From NCBI RefSeq assembly GCF_020520285.1, contig NZ_CP084742.1, positions 682,001-746,000 on the forward strand: a stretch of 64,000 nucleotides of DNA, given 5' to 3'. Within the stretch, counting starts at the first letter, position 1. Each line of letters begins with the position of its first letter. Below are positions 36,725 to 45,056 of this stretch, piece after piece. Under the pieces are notes generated by a model that saw only the letters and a list, made by a program, of their open reading frames with translations, was not told where the DNA came from and did no database searches. This stretch comes from Pseudomonas sp. L5B5 (GTDB taxonomy: Bacteria > Pseudomonadota > Gammaproteobacteria > Pseudomonadales > Pseudomonadaceae). A program made the translations under genes and the position numbers.

Positions 36725-37053
36725 GAATCAATCCCAAGGTGGATGGCGGGTTTATTCTTGGGATATTTAAGTCGATAAGTAGTGGGTGTTGTGTGAAAAA
36801 TTCATTTGTCGGTCATGGGTGAATGTTTCACAAAGTAACCTGACAAAGTTGTAAGTTATTAAATAAAGCCAATGTTCCTGCGGCTTTGCTTAAACATCAA
36901 GTTGCTTGAGGCATCAGAAGATATCCGGGTTGTTAGTTTGCGGTCAGTATTGCCAATGCCACCGCAATGGATGCAGCACGGGACATGGGTATTGCTGGCC
37001 CAGAGCAGGCGGGCCGTTACAATGGCGCTCGACTTTGACTCTTTCGAGGCAGC
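36725..37053. promoter_or_regulatory. Divergent control region of the gtr cassette and a LysR gene
   Basis: This region of about 330 bases is AT-rich between 36750 and 36900 and has no gene. It holds an inverted repeat, ATCCCAAG (36731-36738) with CTTGGGAT (36757-36764). On the minus strand this lies in the leader of the GtrA gene and would pair with its ribosome site. Promoters for both directions must be here. Confidence 0.5.
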
Positions 37054-37917
37054 ATGGACATCGACCTGGCCCGCACCTTCCTGGAAATCGTCCGCAGCGG
37101 CAGCCTGATTGCTGCCGCCGAGCGCCTGCACCTGACCCAGACGGCCATCAGTGCTCGGGTGCAGAACCTGGAAGGCCAGCTCAACTGCAAGCTGCTGGTG
37201 CGCAACCGCGCCGGCGCTCGACCCACGGCCGATGGCGAAGCGTTCATCGCCTATGCCAACCAACTGGTGCAGACCTGGGAAGCGGCGCAGCGCGACCTGC
37301 CGTTACTGGCGGGGTATCGCAACGTACTGCACATCGGTGGTGAGTTGAGCCTGTGCAACCCGTTGATGCTCAACTGGGTGCGGCGCTTGCGCCAGGCGTT
37401 GCCAAACCATGCCGTGCGCACCCAGATCGGCGAGGGAGCAAGCCTGCAACGCCAGCTGGAGCTGGGAGTGCTGGACGCGGCGCTGGTGTTCCAGCCGCTG
37501 TATTCACCTGGCCTGCAGGTGGAGCAACTGCTGGAGGAAAAGCTGATCCAGGTACGCCTGGCCGGGCGCCCGGAACCCTATGTCTACATCGATTGGGGTG
37601 AGGATTTCCGCCGTCAGCACGATGCGGCGCTACCGGAACAAGCCAAGGCTGCGGTGGGCTTCAACCTTGGGCCACTGGCCCTGCAGTTCATCCTCGATGT
37701 TGGCGGTAGCGGCTACTTCCGAACCCGGGTGGTGCAGAGCTATCTGGACAGCGGCGTCCTGGAGCGGGTGGAGAAGGCCCCGGAGTTCAGCTTCCCAACT
37801 TACCTGCTGTATGCCCGGGAGCGTGACTCGGCGCCATTGCAACAGGCCTTCGAGGTCTTGCGCGAAGTCATCGAGCATGACAACGACTGGTCCCAGCGCT
37901 GGTCGCCGCTCATCTGA
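37054..37917 (+). CDS. LysR-family transcriptional regulator
   Basis: This 287-residue protein has the LysR helix-turn-helix at residues 5-40, with FLEIVRSGSLIAAAERLHLTQ and AISARVQNLEGQL. A substrate-binding domain follows with the CNPLMLNWVRRLRQALP start. Length is normal. Its nearest divergent target is the gtr cassette, and its downstream neighbour is the converging HPP gene; either or a distant gene could be controlled. The ATG at 37054 starts exactly at the family beginning MDIDLARTFLEIV. Confidence 0.92.
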   Translation: MDIDLARTFLEIVRSGSLIAAAERLHLTQTAISARVQNLEGQLNCKLLVRNRAGARPTADGEAFIAYANQLVQTWEAAQRDLPLLAGYRNVLHIGGELSLCNPLMLNWVRRLRQALPNHAVRTQIGEGASLQRQLELGVLDAALVFQPLYSPGLQVEQLLEEKLIQVRLAGRPEPYVYIDWGEDFRRQHDAALPEQAKAAVGFNLGPLALQFILDVGGSGYFRTRVVQSYLDSGVLERVEKAPEFSFPTYLLYARERDSAPLQQAFEVLREVIEHDNDWSQRWSPLI

Positions 37918-37950
37918 GGTGCCGCTGCACCCGTCAGGTGGCTGCGGGGG

Positions 37951-38667
37951 TCAGGGACGGGGTTCGGGAGCCGAAGCCAGGACCTGGCCGATGCTGCGGC
38001 GCCGGGCGTGGGCCTCGCTGGCATGGATCAGTTGCTCGAGGTCCTCGGGCGTGACGTCGAAGAACTCCTCCATTTCCTCCAGGGCCAGCTTCAGGTCGGC
38101 GGCGGTGATCGCCAGGCTGTCGCTGGAACCATTCGGTGCCAGGACCGCTGGGGTGTCACTCGGCCCCTTGGGGTAGCGGGTGCGGGTCAGGTTGTTGTAG
38201 GCCAGGGCACTGGCCAGCAGGCTGGCGGCGGCCAGCATCACCGGTCCCAGCTCACGCCAGCCCAGGGCGATGCTGTCCGGGTCGGCCAGGACCAGCGTCA
38301 GGGCCAGGGCACCGGCCGGCGGATGCAGGCAGCGCAACCAGCACATCAGCACCAGGGCCATGCCTGCTGCGAGGCAGGCGCTGCCTAGGCTGCGTCCCAG
38401 AACATGCCCCACCAGCAGCGCCATCACTGCCGCGCACAGGTAGCCGCCGAGGATCGACCACGGCTGGGCCAGCGCCCCGGAGGAGACGGCGAACAACAGC
38501 ACTGCCGAGGCGCCGAGCGGGCCGATCAGGTGCACGGCCACGGGCATGCCGAATACTTGGGCGCAGAACCAGACACTGAACAGGGTCCCCAGGGCCATGC
38601 CGATGGCGGCGCGGCTCCATTCCAGGGGGCGGGTGTTGATGGCGGCGGGTTTCCAGCGGATGAACAT
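37951..38667 (-). CDS. HPP-family integral membrane protein
   Basis: This 238-residue protein has five to six helices. The family signature CLHPPAGALALTLVLAD lies about residues 105-121, after LIGPLGASAVLLFAV. A C-terminal acidic tail of about 70 residues has no visible domain. Some HPP proteins are linked to nitrite transport in plastids and cyanobacteria; the bacterial role is mostly open. No good ribosome site precedes the ATG. A hairpin followed by a T-run lies 40 bases upstream in its leader (38707-38735 with 38700-38706), which may be an attenuator. Confidence 0.85.
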   Translation of the reverse strand: MFIRWKPAAINTRPLEWSRAAIGMALGTLFSVWFCAQVFGMPVAVHLIGPLGASAVLLFAVSSGALAQPWSILGGYLCAAVMALLVGHVLGRSLGSACLAAGMALVLMCWLRCLHPPAGALALTLVLADPDSIALGWRELGPVMLAAASLLASALAYNNLTRTRYPKGPSDTPAVLAPNGSSDSLAITAADLKLALEEMEEFFDVTPEDLEQLIHASEAHARRRSIGQVLASAPEPRP

Positions 38668-38699
38668 CGACAAAAACGATCCATTTCCAGACGGCGGGC

Positions 38700-38735
38700 A
38701 AAAAGAAGGGCTTGTCTGGATCACCAGAAAGCCCT
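38700..38735 (-). terminator. Terminator-like hairpin in the leader of the HPP gene
   Basis: Read on the minus strand, AGGGCTT (38735-38729) pairs with AAGCCCT (38713-38707), with an inner CTGG/CCAG stem. It is followed by TCTTTTT (38706-38700). It lies about 40 bases before the HPP start codon on the same strand. It could be an attenuator or the end of a short transcript from further upstream. Confidence 0.6.
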
Positions 38736-39289
38736 TGAACGTTCCAACATTTGGGGGAGGAACCGGCGCAGTCTGCCGAGGAAACCCCGGGCTGGCAAAT
38801 TCATAATAATGCAGCTTTAGTGCATTTTTTTTGCAGTTAGGCGGGCTTGCCCGGAGGCCGGGGCTGGCTCGGCGCAGGGCAGGGCGGCGGCCGATGACTT
38901 CAGATGAATCCGCTCGCGGCGCGCTTCGACGCCGTATTCGGTTGGGTGCGGCATGGTGCTGCTTGAGTGTTCTTTCGGCGTGGTCCCGAAGTTTCGGTTT
39001 CCCAGCCAGTCGACGAATATCGAACCCTATTGGAGTTGCAAAATCGTTATAGCGGCACTTGTAATTACTTGCTCTAAAACGGTGCAACCCCATGCATGTT
39101 ATTCATCTGCGCGGTTCCAACGCCCGCTAACAATCAGTACTCGCGTTATATCGATATTTAATAGCGCCAGTTGCGTATGAAAATGTTTCATTGTAAGAAT
39201 TGCCGGGTCATATGGATCGACGCTTCGAGGGCCGAGTAGTACTCAGGCTGGCTACCTTGACTTTTTGAAAGCTATCAGGACGATAACTC
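38736..39289. other. Gene-free stretch before the homospermidine-synthase operon
   Basis: About 550 bases hold no convincing gene; short frames here lack domains and ribosome sites. Codons 39040-39290 are richer in A/T than the genes. The promoter of the three-gene operon starting at 39290 must lie here, and AGGA is seen about nine bases before that ATG. No clear operator was found. Confidence 0.45.
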
Positions 39290-40177
39290 ATGAATGACGA
39301 AGCGATTCTGGATGAAGTAAAAAGCTGGTTTCTCAATTGTTTAGGTTGCGCAGCGGGAAGAAGGGAGTTCAGCAAGAACCGTTACATGCTGGCTGTTGCC
39401 CGCACCACACAAGATGCCCGCGACAGTTTCGATGCTTACGTGCGGGCCCTTGAAGCTCGTGAGACAGTGGCCTGCCTGATCATCTGCCCGACCACCAGCG
39501 AGGAGCAGAAGTCCTATAGCGTGGCCCAGGAAGTACGGCGCCTATCGGCGCTGTTCAGCCCTCTTGGCGAATTCTCCGCCGAAGAACTGGCCACCGGCCA
39601 GGCGCTCAACAAGAAACTCTACCTGACCTGTCCGGTGACCAACGTCAAGGTACTCTTCGAAGACTTCGATGCGGTGGCGTTCTGTCCGCAGTCCGATGAC
39701 ATCGACGATGAGCTCTATGATCCGTTGATGGCAGCCCCTATCCCGGCGGTCAACTTCAATTCGGATGTCTATGCGTTCTCGATGTTCTGCCGCGACATGA
39801 GCCTGCAGAAGTTCAAGCGGGAAGTCTTCGAGTTGTCCGCGACCGAACGCGGCGAACTCTACAAGATGGTGTTGCATGGCTGGCAAAGCATCGCCCAAAG
39901 AACCCTGGACAACTACATCAAGATGACCGACGTGAGCAAGTGCCCGGTCTACCTGCACGACAACAATCAGTACTGGTTCGCCAATCACCAGGACCCGGCC
40001 TTCGCCGAATCCGTGAAGGCGTTGTATCGGCATGACATGCCGCTGATCTATGTGCCGAAGATCTTCTGCGAATGGGAACAGTACTTCGCCGTCGGGCGCA
40101 TTCCCGACTTCAGCGAGACGGCCACGCCCGGAAGCCAGCACCTGGAAGAGCCTGTATCCAGCATTGAGGTGGTTTGA
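39290..40177 (+). CDS. Protein of unknown function, first gene of the homospermidine-synthase operon
   Basis: I recognise no family in this 295-residue, acidic, soluble-looking protein with no signal peptide or membrane helix. It has ten or so Cys, including CLGC at residues 17-20, ICP and TCP motifs (about 64 and 106), and CEWEQYF near the C-terminus. Several conserved-looking aromatic blocks occur (DNNQYWFANHQDP). It ends one base before the homospermidine synthase ATG, so the two are almost certainly co-translated. The Cys and Trp content would fit a metal or cofactor enzyme, but this is only an inference. Confidence 0.75.
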   Translation: MNDEAILDEVKSWFLNCLGCAAGRREFSKNRYMLAVARTTQDARDSFDAYVRALEARETVACLIICPTTSEEQKSYSVAQEVRRLSALFSPLGEFSAEELATGQALNKKLYLTCPVTNVKVLFEDFDAVAFCPQSDDIDDELYDPLMAAPIPAVNFNSDVYAFSMFCRDMSLQKFKREVFELSATERGELYKMVLHGWQSIAQRTLDNYIKMTDVSKCPVYLHDNNQYWFANHQDPAFAESVKALYRHDMPLIYVPKIFCEWEQYFAVGRIPDFSETATPGSQHLEEPVSSIEVV

Positions 40178-40178
40178 A

Positions 40179-41591
40179 ATGAGTCAGGACGCCCATTTTT
40201 GCGCAAAGATGGTTTTCATCGGTTTCGGTTCCATTGCCAGGGCCACGCTGGGACTGTTCATCGAAACCCGTCAGTTCGATCTGTCGAAGGTGCTGGTGAT
40301 CGCACCGGATCTCCAGCAGCATCAGCCATTCGTTGAGCGGGGGGTGAACTTCATCGACTTGGCACTGACCCCGGACAACCTCGCCAGTGTGCTGCGCGAT
40401 GTGCTGGCGCCGGGGGATTTCATCGTCAACCTGTCGGTCAATGTCAGTAGCGCCGAGTTGATCAGGCTCGCCCACGAGCAAGGCGCGCTGTACCTGGATA
40501 CCTGCATCGAACCCTGGGAAGGCCTCTACGATTCCCCCAGCCTGAGCACCTCGCAGCGCTCGAACTACGCCTTGCGCGACCAGTTGTTGACCCTGCGGGC
40601 GGAACTCGGTGAAGGGCCGACCGCCGTGCTCACCCACGGCGCCAATCCCGGGCTGGTTTCGCACTTCGTCAAGGCAGCGCTGCTGGAGTTGGCCGAGAAA
40701 CTGACCGTGCCGGTGCCCAGGGTCGACGGCAACGTGGCCTGGAACGAATTGGCAATGGCCTTGAACGTCAAGGTGATCCACATCGCCGAGCGCGATACCC
40801 AGCGCTCCACGCAAATCAAGTCCGATGGCGAGTTCGTCAACACCTGGTCGGTCGACGGTTTCATCAGCGAGGCCGGCCAACCAGCTGAACTGGGCTGGGG
40901 CTCCCATGAAAGAACCTGGCCGCCGTTCGCCCGCCATCATCAGTTCGGATCGAACAACGCGATCTACCTCGAACGCCCCGGCGCCTCGGTGCCGGTCAAG
41001 ACCTGGACGCCCAACGGCGGTCCCTGCACCGGCCTGCTGATCACCCACAACGAAGCGATCTCGATTCCCGATTTTCTCGCGGTCAAGGACAATGATGTCC
41101 TGCTCTACCGGCCCACCGTGCACTACGCTTACCACCCTTGCGACGATGCGCTGCTGTCGGTGCATGAATACATCGGTCGCGGCTGGCGGGCACAGGACAG
41201 CAAGCGAATCATGGCCGACGAAATCGCCTCCGGGGGTGTCGACGCCCTGGGTGTGCTGCTCATGGGGCATGGGTTGAACGCCTATTGGTACGGGTCGATC
41301 CTGAGCATCGACCAGGCTCGGCAGATCGCACCTTTCAACACTGCCACCAGTCTGCAGGTTGCCGCCGGGGTGTACTCGGGCATCCTCTGGGCCATCGAGA
41401 ATCCTGCACGGGGGATCGTCGAGCCGGAGCAGATGGACCACCGCCGGGTGCTGGAGATTGCCTTGCCGTTTCTGGGAAGACTCGAGGGCATCCAGACCGA
41501 CTGGACGCCACTGGACACCACCAATGCCCTGTTCCACAAACCCGAGGGCGATTTCTGCCCCTGGCAGTTCGAGCACTTCACGGCTATCTAG
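40179..41591 (+). CDS. Homospermidine synthase
   Basis: This 470-residue protein has an NAD-binding Rossmann start, MVFIGFGSIARATLGL (residues 11-26). It carries blocks found in bacterial homospermidine synthases: NLSVNVSSAELI, YLDTCIEPWEGLY, HGANPGLVSHFVKAAL, EFVNTWSVDGFISEAGQPAELGWG (read around 225-248), and YRPTVHYAYHPCDDALLSVHE. The normal reaction joins two putrescines, or putrescine and spermidine, through NAD-dependent imine chemistry. It is the middle gene of a three-gene operon with an unknown protein and an MFS transporter, so homospermidine or a product made from it may be exported. Confidence 0.9.
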   Translation: MSQDAHFCAKMVFIGFGSIARATLGLFIETRQFDLSKVLVIAPDLQQHQPFVERGVNFIDLALTPDNLASVLRDVLAPGDFIVNLSVNVSSAELIRLAHEQGALYLDTCIEPWEGLYDSPSLSTSQRSNYALRDQLLTLRAELGEGPTAVLTHGANPGLVSHFVKAALLELAEKLTVPVPRVDGNVAWNELAMALNVKVIHIAERDTQRSTQIKSDGEFVNTWSVDGFISEAGQPAELGWGSHERTWPPFARHHQFGSNNAIYLERPGASVPVKTWTPNGGPCTGLLITHNEAISIPDFLAVKDNDVLLYRPTVHYAYHPCDDALLSVHEYIGRGWRAQDSKRIMADEIASGGVDALGVLLMGHGLNAYWYGSILSIDQARQIAPFNTATSLQVAAGVYSGILWAIENPARGIVEPEQMDHRRVLEIALPFLGRLEGIQTDWTPLDTTNALFHKPEGDFCPWQFEHFTAI

Positions 41592-41609
41592 ACAAGGTCG
41601 GCACCTCTT

Positions 41610-42803
41610 ATGGAAAACCCCGGTATCGAGTACACCGACAAGCAGCGCTGGGTCGCCCTGACCAAGATCAACACGCTGTCGGTGCTGTCCCAGGTGGTGC
41701 AGATCGGCACCATCACGCCCTTGCTGTCGCTGTCGCTGGAACAGCAGGGTGTGGAGCCGGCAAGGATCGGGGTGATCGTCAGCGCCTCGTGGATCGCGAT
41801 CCTGCTGCTGTACAAGATCGTCCCACGGCTGCTGGGTTACCTGGGGCTGGTCAAGGCCAACCTGCTCAGCGCGGCCCTGACCATCGCCGCGCTGATCGGC
41901 ATGACCCTGACCAGCCACCTGGCGCTGATCTTCGCCTTGAACTTTGTCCTGGGTATCGGGTTGATCCTGCGCTGGATTGCCTGCGATACCTGGATCGTCT
42001 CGGTTGCCTCCAGGAACGAGCGCGGCCGGGCGATCGGCGTCCATGAAACCCTCATGGGCCTGGGTATCGCCGTAGGTCCGCTGCTGCTGGTGGTATTTGG
42101 CGTCGGCAGCGTGGTGCCTTATTACGCCTGTGCAACCATCGTGCTGATCTCCGGCGTCCTGGCCCTGACCCTCAAAGAACACGACACGCAGCCGCAGACT
42201 CCGACACAAAAGCATCATGGCAAGCTGTTCGGCCTGATTCCGCTGGCGTTGTGCGGGGCTTTCATCGCCGGATTTGCCGAAACCTCGTCGGTGTCTTTCC
42301 TGGCCGGCTACAGCCTGTCGACAGGCTACGCGCTGACCGCGGCAACGCTGCTGATCTCGGTGTTCGGGGTGGGCGGTACGGTGCTGCAACTGCCGATTGG
42401 CTGGATGGCCGATCGCACCTCCTGCAAGACTGGGCAACTGATCTGCAGCCTGGTCCTGCTATTGGGCACGGTCGCCATTCCGTTCAGCCAGCCCTTGCCC
42501 TGGCTGGCCACCCTGATGGTGTTTTTCTGGGGGGCGGCGATCGGGGGCATGAACACCCTGGCGGTGATCGAGGCAGGGCATCGGGTCGGCGAACACCAGG
42601 TCTCCACGGCCATGACCGCCATTGCGATGTTCTACACCCTGGGCAGCGTGCTGGGGCCGATCATCACCGGTGCCACGGTGTCCTATGTCAGCCCCCATGG
42701 ACTGATGATTTCGGTGGGCATTGCGGGGGCGTTCTTCATCGCGCTCCTGGCGCTGCGCCGGTCGGCAACATCGGCGTTCGAGGGGCAACAGGAGCTGAAG
42801 TGA
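41610..42803 (+). CDS. MFS transporter of the homospermidine-synthase operon
   Basis: This 397-residue protein has 12 predicted helices. Major-facilitator motifs are RNERGRAIGVHETLMGLG (loop 4-5 region) and the loop 8-9 block GWMADRTSCKTG. It belongs to the group of small DHA1/YcaD-like carriers. It starts 19 bases after the synthase stop. Its likely role is exporting the operon's product, or a polyamine, across the inner membrane; direction is inferred from family and context. Confidence 0.87.
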   Translation: MENPGIEYTDKQRWVALTKINTLSVLSQVVQIGTITPLLSLSLEQQGVEPARIGVIVSASWIAILLLYKIVPRLLGYLGLVKANLLSAALTIAALIGMTLTSHLALIFALNFVLGIGLILRWIACDTWIVSVASRNERGRAIGVHETLMGLGIAVGPLLLVVFGVGSVVPYYACATIVLISGVLALTLKEHDTQPQTPTQKHHGKLFGLIPLALCGAFIAGFAETSSVSFLAGYSLSTGYALTAATLLISVFGVGGTVLQLPIGWMADRTSCKTGQLICSLVLLLGTVAIPFSQPLPWLATLMVFFWGAAIGGMNTLAVIEAGHRVGEHQVSTAMTAIAMFYTLGSVLGPIITGATVSYVSPHGLMISVGIAGAFFIALLALRRSATSAFEGQQELK

Positions 42804-42872
42804 CTCAAGCCTGCCTGCGTGCCGCAAACAGCCGTGTCAGGTCCAGGTCCAGGCCCAGGCCTGCTGTCGGTG

Positions 42873-43388
42873 CTACAGCAGCAGGTGCATGGCGCAGCGG
42901 CGCTGCGCCGGCAACCCATGCTCAGCCTCATCGGCCAGGACCTGGCGCAGGCGCGGCGACAGCTCGCTCGCCTGCAGGGTGACGAAGCCCTGGCGCTGAT
43001 AGAAGGGTTCGTTCCACGGCAGCTGGCGAAAGGTGCTCAAGGTCAGCGCGTCGAGCCCCTGTTGCCGCGCGTGCTCCACCGCCGCTCGCAGCAGGCCCTT
43101 GCCGATGCCCCGGCCTTGGCAGTCGCTGGCGACCGACACTTCCAGCACATGCAGCTGCGTGCCAAAGACCCGGGCCGTGAGAAAACCACAGAGGCAAGCG
43201 TCTTCGGCCATGGCTACCCAAGCCGGATGGGCCTGGATATGGCGCTCATGGCAGGCAGCCTCGGTCACCGGGGCATCGGCCAGCCACGCCAGTTGCCGGT
43301 CGCTGCGAAACAGCGCCGCTGCGGAACGCTCAATGGGGGGTAGAAAAGCAGCATCGGGCACTCGCGCCCGGCGGATATTGATGGTCAT
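42873..43388 (-). CDS. GNAT-family N-acetyltransferase
   Basis: This 171-residue protein has the GNAT acetyl-CoA site LEVSVASDCQGRGIGKGLLRAAVEHA and a C-terminal FYQRQGFVTL block. These are the beta-4/alpha-3 and final strand features of the family. The ATG at 43388 starts at the domain; a GTG 30 bases earlier is possible. It stands alone, converging on the MFS gene. Substrate cannot be told. Confidence 0.88.
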   Translation of the reverse strand: MTINIRRARVPDAAFLPPIERSAAALFRSDRQLAWLADAPVTEAACHERHIQAHPAWVAMAEDACLCGFLTARVFGTQLHVLEVSVASDCQGRGIGKGLLRAAVEHARQQGLDALTLSTFRQLPWNEPFYQRQGFVTLQASELSPRLRQVLADEAEHGLPAQRRCAMHLLL

Positions 43389-43430
43389 GGGCGCGAGTTT
43401 AAAAAGCCGATGGGGCACCGTGCAACGGTT

Positions 43431-45056
43431 TCAGGGATTCACTGCGGCGGGCTTCGGCAGGTGCAGGAGGACGAAGTCGTTCTTGTCGAAGCGCCCGCTG
43501 AGCACGGGTGCCAGCCCGGCCAGGGCGCTGCCTGGCAGGTCGGCCAGGTCGCTCTGGTCGAGGATCACCCAGGCCGGCCCGGAGATCTGGCCCAGGGTGG
43601 CGGCCTGGTCGCTGAACTGCGGTTGCAGGTCGCGGTCCAGGTTGACCATGAACTTGATCGCCTTGGCATCCTTGCCCATGCGGTGCAGCACCACTGGGGC
43701 CGGGTCTGCCTCGATCAGCCGTAGCGCGGCCTGGGTGAACTGCCGGGTGTCGTAAAGCCGGTGCTGCACTGGTTCGAACACGCCGATATAACAGGCCCAC
43801 ACCGCCAGCACCGCGCTGTAGGCCAGGCCTACCGCGCGCCAGCGTCGCTTGAACAGCAAGGCCAGGGCCACCAGCTGCAGCAGGCCCAGTACCAGCAGCA
43901 GGGGTGTGAGCGAGTCGAGCTGATCAGGGAATTTGCGCCGCAAGACCACCAGCCCCACCATCAACAGCGCCGGCAGGAGCAGCCACAGCCCCTGGATCAG
44001 ACCCCGCAGCCAGGTCATGAGTCGGCCACTGCCGGCCTGGAATGGATAGGCCGCGACAATGGCCGCCATCGGCAGCATCGGCAACAGGTATCGAGCCTTC
44101 TTGGCCTGGGGAATCGACAGGCCGATCATCACTACCAATGCCGCAGCGCTGGCCAGTCGCACCAGCTTCAGGCTCGGTCCCGGTTCGCCTTGGCGCTCCA
44201 GCAGCACGACGATCCAGGCGAGGATCGCCAACGGGTAGGCCAGGGCGTAGTTACCCAGGGAACTGGTGAAGTAATAGAAAACATCGCTGGAGCCTTCGCT
44301 GCCGTCCATGCGCCCCATGAACTGCATGCGGATCACATCGTCGACGAAGGCCTGGCCGCCACTGAGCCTGGCCAGCCACAGCAGCAGGCCGACGCAGGCC
44401 ACCAGCAGCAATAGGGCACTGAACCCGAAGCCGAACAGGCGTCGCCATTGGCCGCCCAGCAGGTAGTAGCTGCACAGCATGCCGGTGGGAATCACCAGGC
44501 CAATGGGGCCGCGAATGGCAAAACCCAGCACCAGCAGCAGGAAGATCCAGCCCAGGTGCCGGCGCGCCGCGAAGTGATCATGGGCGTACCCCAGGTAGAA
44601 CACGCTGAAGGACACCGCGGCGAGCATCTGGTCCAGGGACACGGCGCGGGTTTCGCTGATGAAGGTGTTGCTGAGCAACAGCAGCGCGACACTGAGCAGG
44701 GCCCAGGTGCGGGAGTAGGGGGCCAGCAGGCGATAGACCAGGCTGACGATCACCGCCGAGGCGATCGCCGTGGGCAGCCAGGCGGTGAAGCTGGTGACCT
44801 GCCCCAGGGGCAGCGAGAACAACCACACCAGCAGCGTCGAGGCGCTGGTGTAGTCGGCATAGGGCTGGCCATAGGTGGTGGGGAAGAACCCCGGGCCATG
44901 GCGCAGCATTTCCTTGGCGAACAGGACGAAGCGGGAATCGAAGCCGATCGCCGATTGATGGTCGGCGCCGGCGCAGAACAGCAGCAAGGCCAACAGCCCC
45001 AGCCCCAACGATTGCCAAAGTAATGTGTGCGAAGGGGAACTGGAGTGCGTGCTCAT
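43431..45056 (-). CDS. GT83-type glycosyltransferase at the end of the arn operon
   Basis: This 541-residue polytopic protein has about eleven helices. The acidic loop motif IGFDSRFVLFAKEML (residues 37-51) matches the ArnT/PMT active loop, and AIRGPIGLVIP and QAKKARYLLPMLPM are further family blocks. It starts directly after the ugd stop with no gap, so it belongs to the arn transcript. It is not ArnT itself. It may add a second sugar to lipid A or the core, or move the aminoarabinose to another acceptor. Confidence 0.8.
   Translation of the reverse strand: MSTHSSSPSHTLLWQSLGLGLLALLLFCAGADHQSAIGFDSRFVLFAKEMLRHGPGFFPTTYGQPYADYTSASTLLVWLFSLPLGQVTSFTAWLPTAIASAVIVSLVYRLLAPYSRTWALLSVALLLLSNTFISETRAVSLDQMLAAVSFSVFYLGYAHDHFAARRHLGWIFLLLVLGFAIRGPIGLVIPTGMLCSYYLLGGQWRRLFGFGFSALLLLVACVGLLLWLARLSGGQAFVDDVIRMQFMGRMDGSEGSSDVFYYFTSSLGNYALAYPLAILAWIVVLLERQGEPGPSLKLVRLASAAALVVMIGLSIPQAKKARYLLPMLPMAAIVAAYPFQAGSGRLMTWLRGLIQGLWLLLPALLMVGLVVLRRKFPDQLDSLTPLLLVLGLLQLVALALLFKRRWRAVGLAYSAVLAVWACYIGVFEPVQHRLYDTRQFTQAALRLIEADPAPVVLHRMGKDAKAIKFMVNLDRDLQPQFSDQAATLGQISGPAWVILDQSDLADLPGSALAGLAPVLSGRFDKNDFVLLHLPKPAAVNP

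Noticed and set aside
40110..42437. A 775-codon open frame on the minus strand over the homospermidine-synthase operon
   Set aside because: The plus-strand genes have clear family motifs. The antisense frame has shadow composition only.
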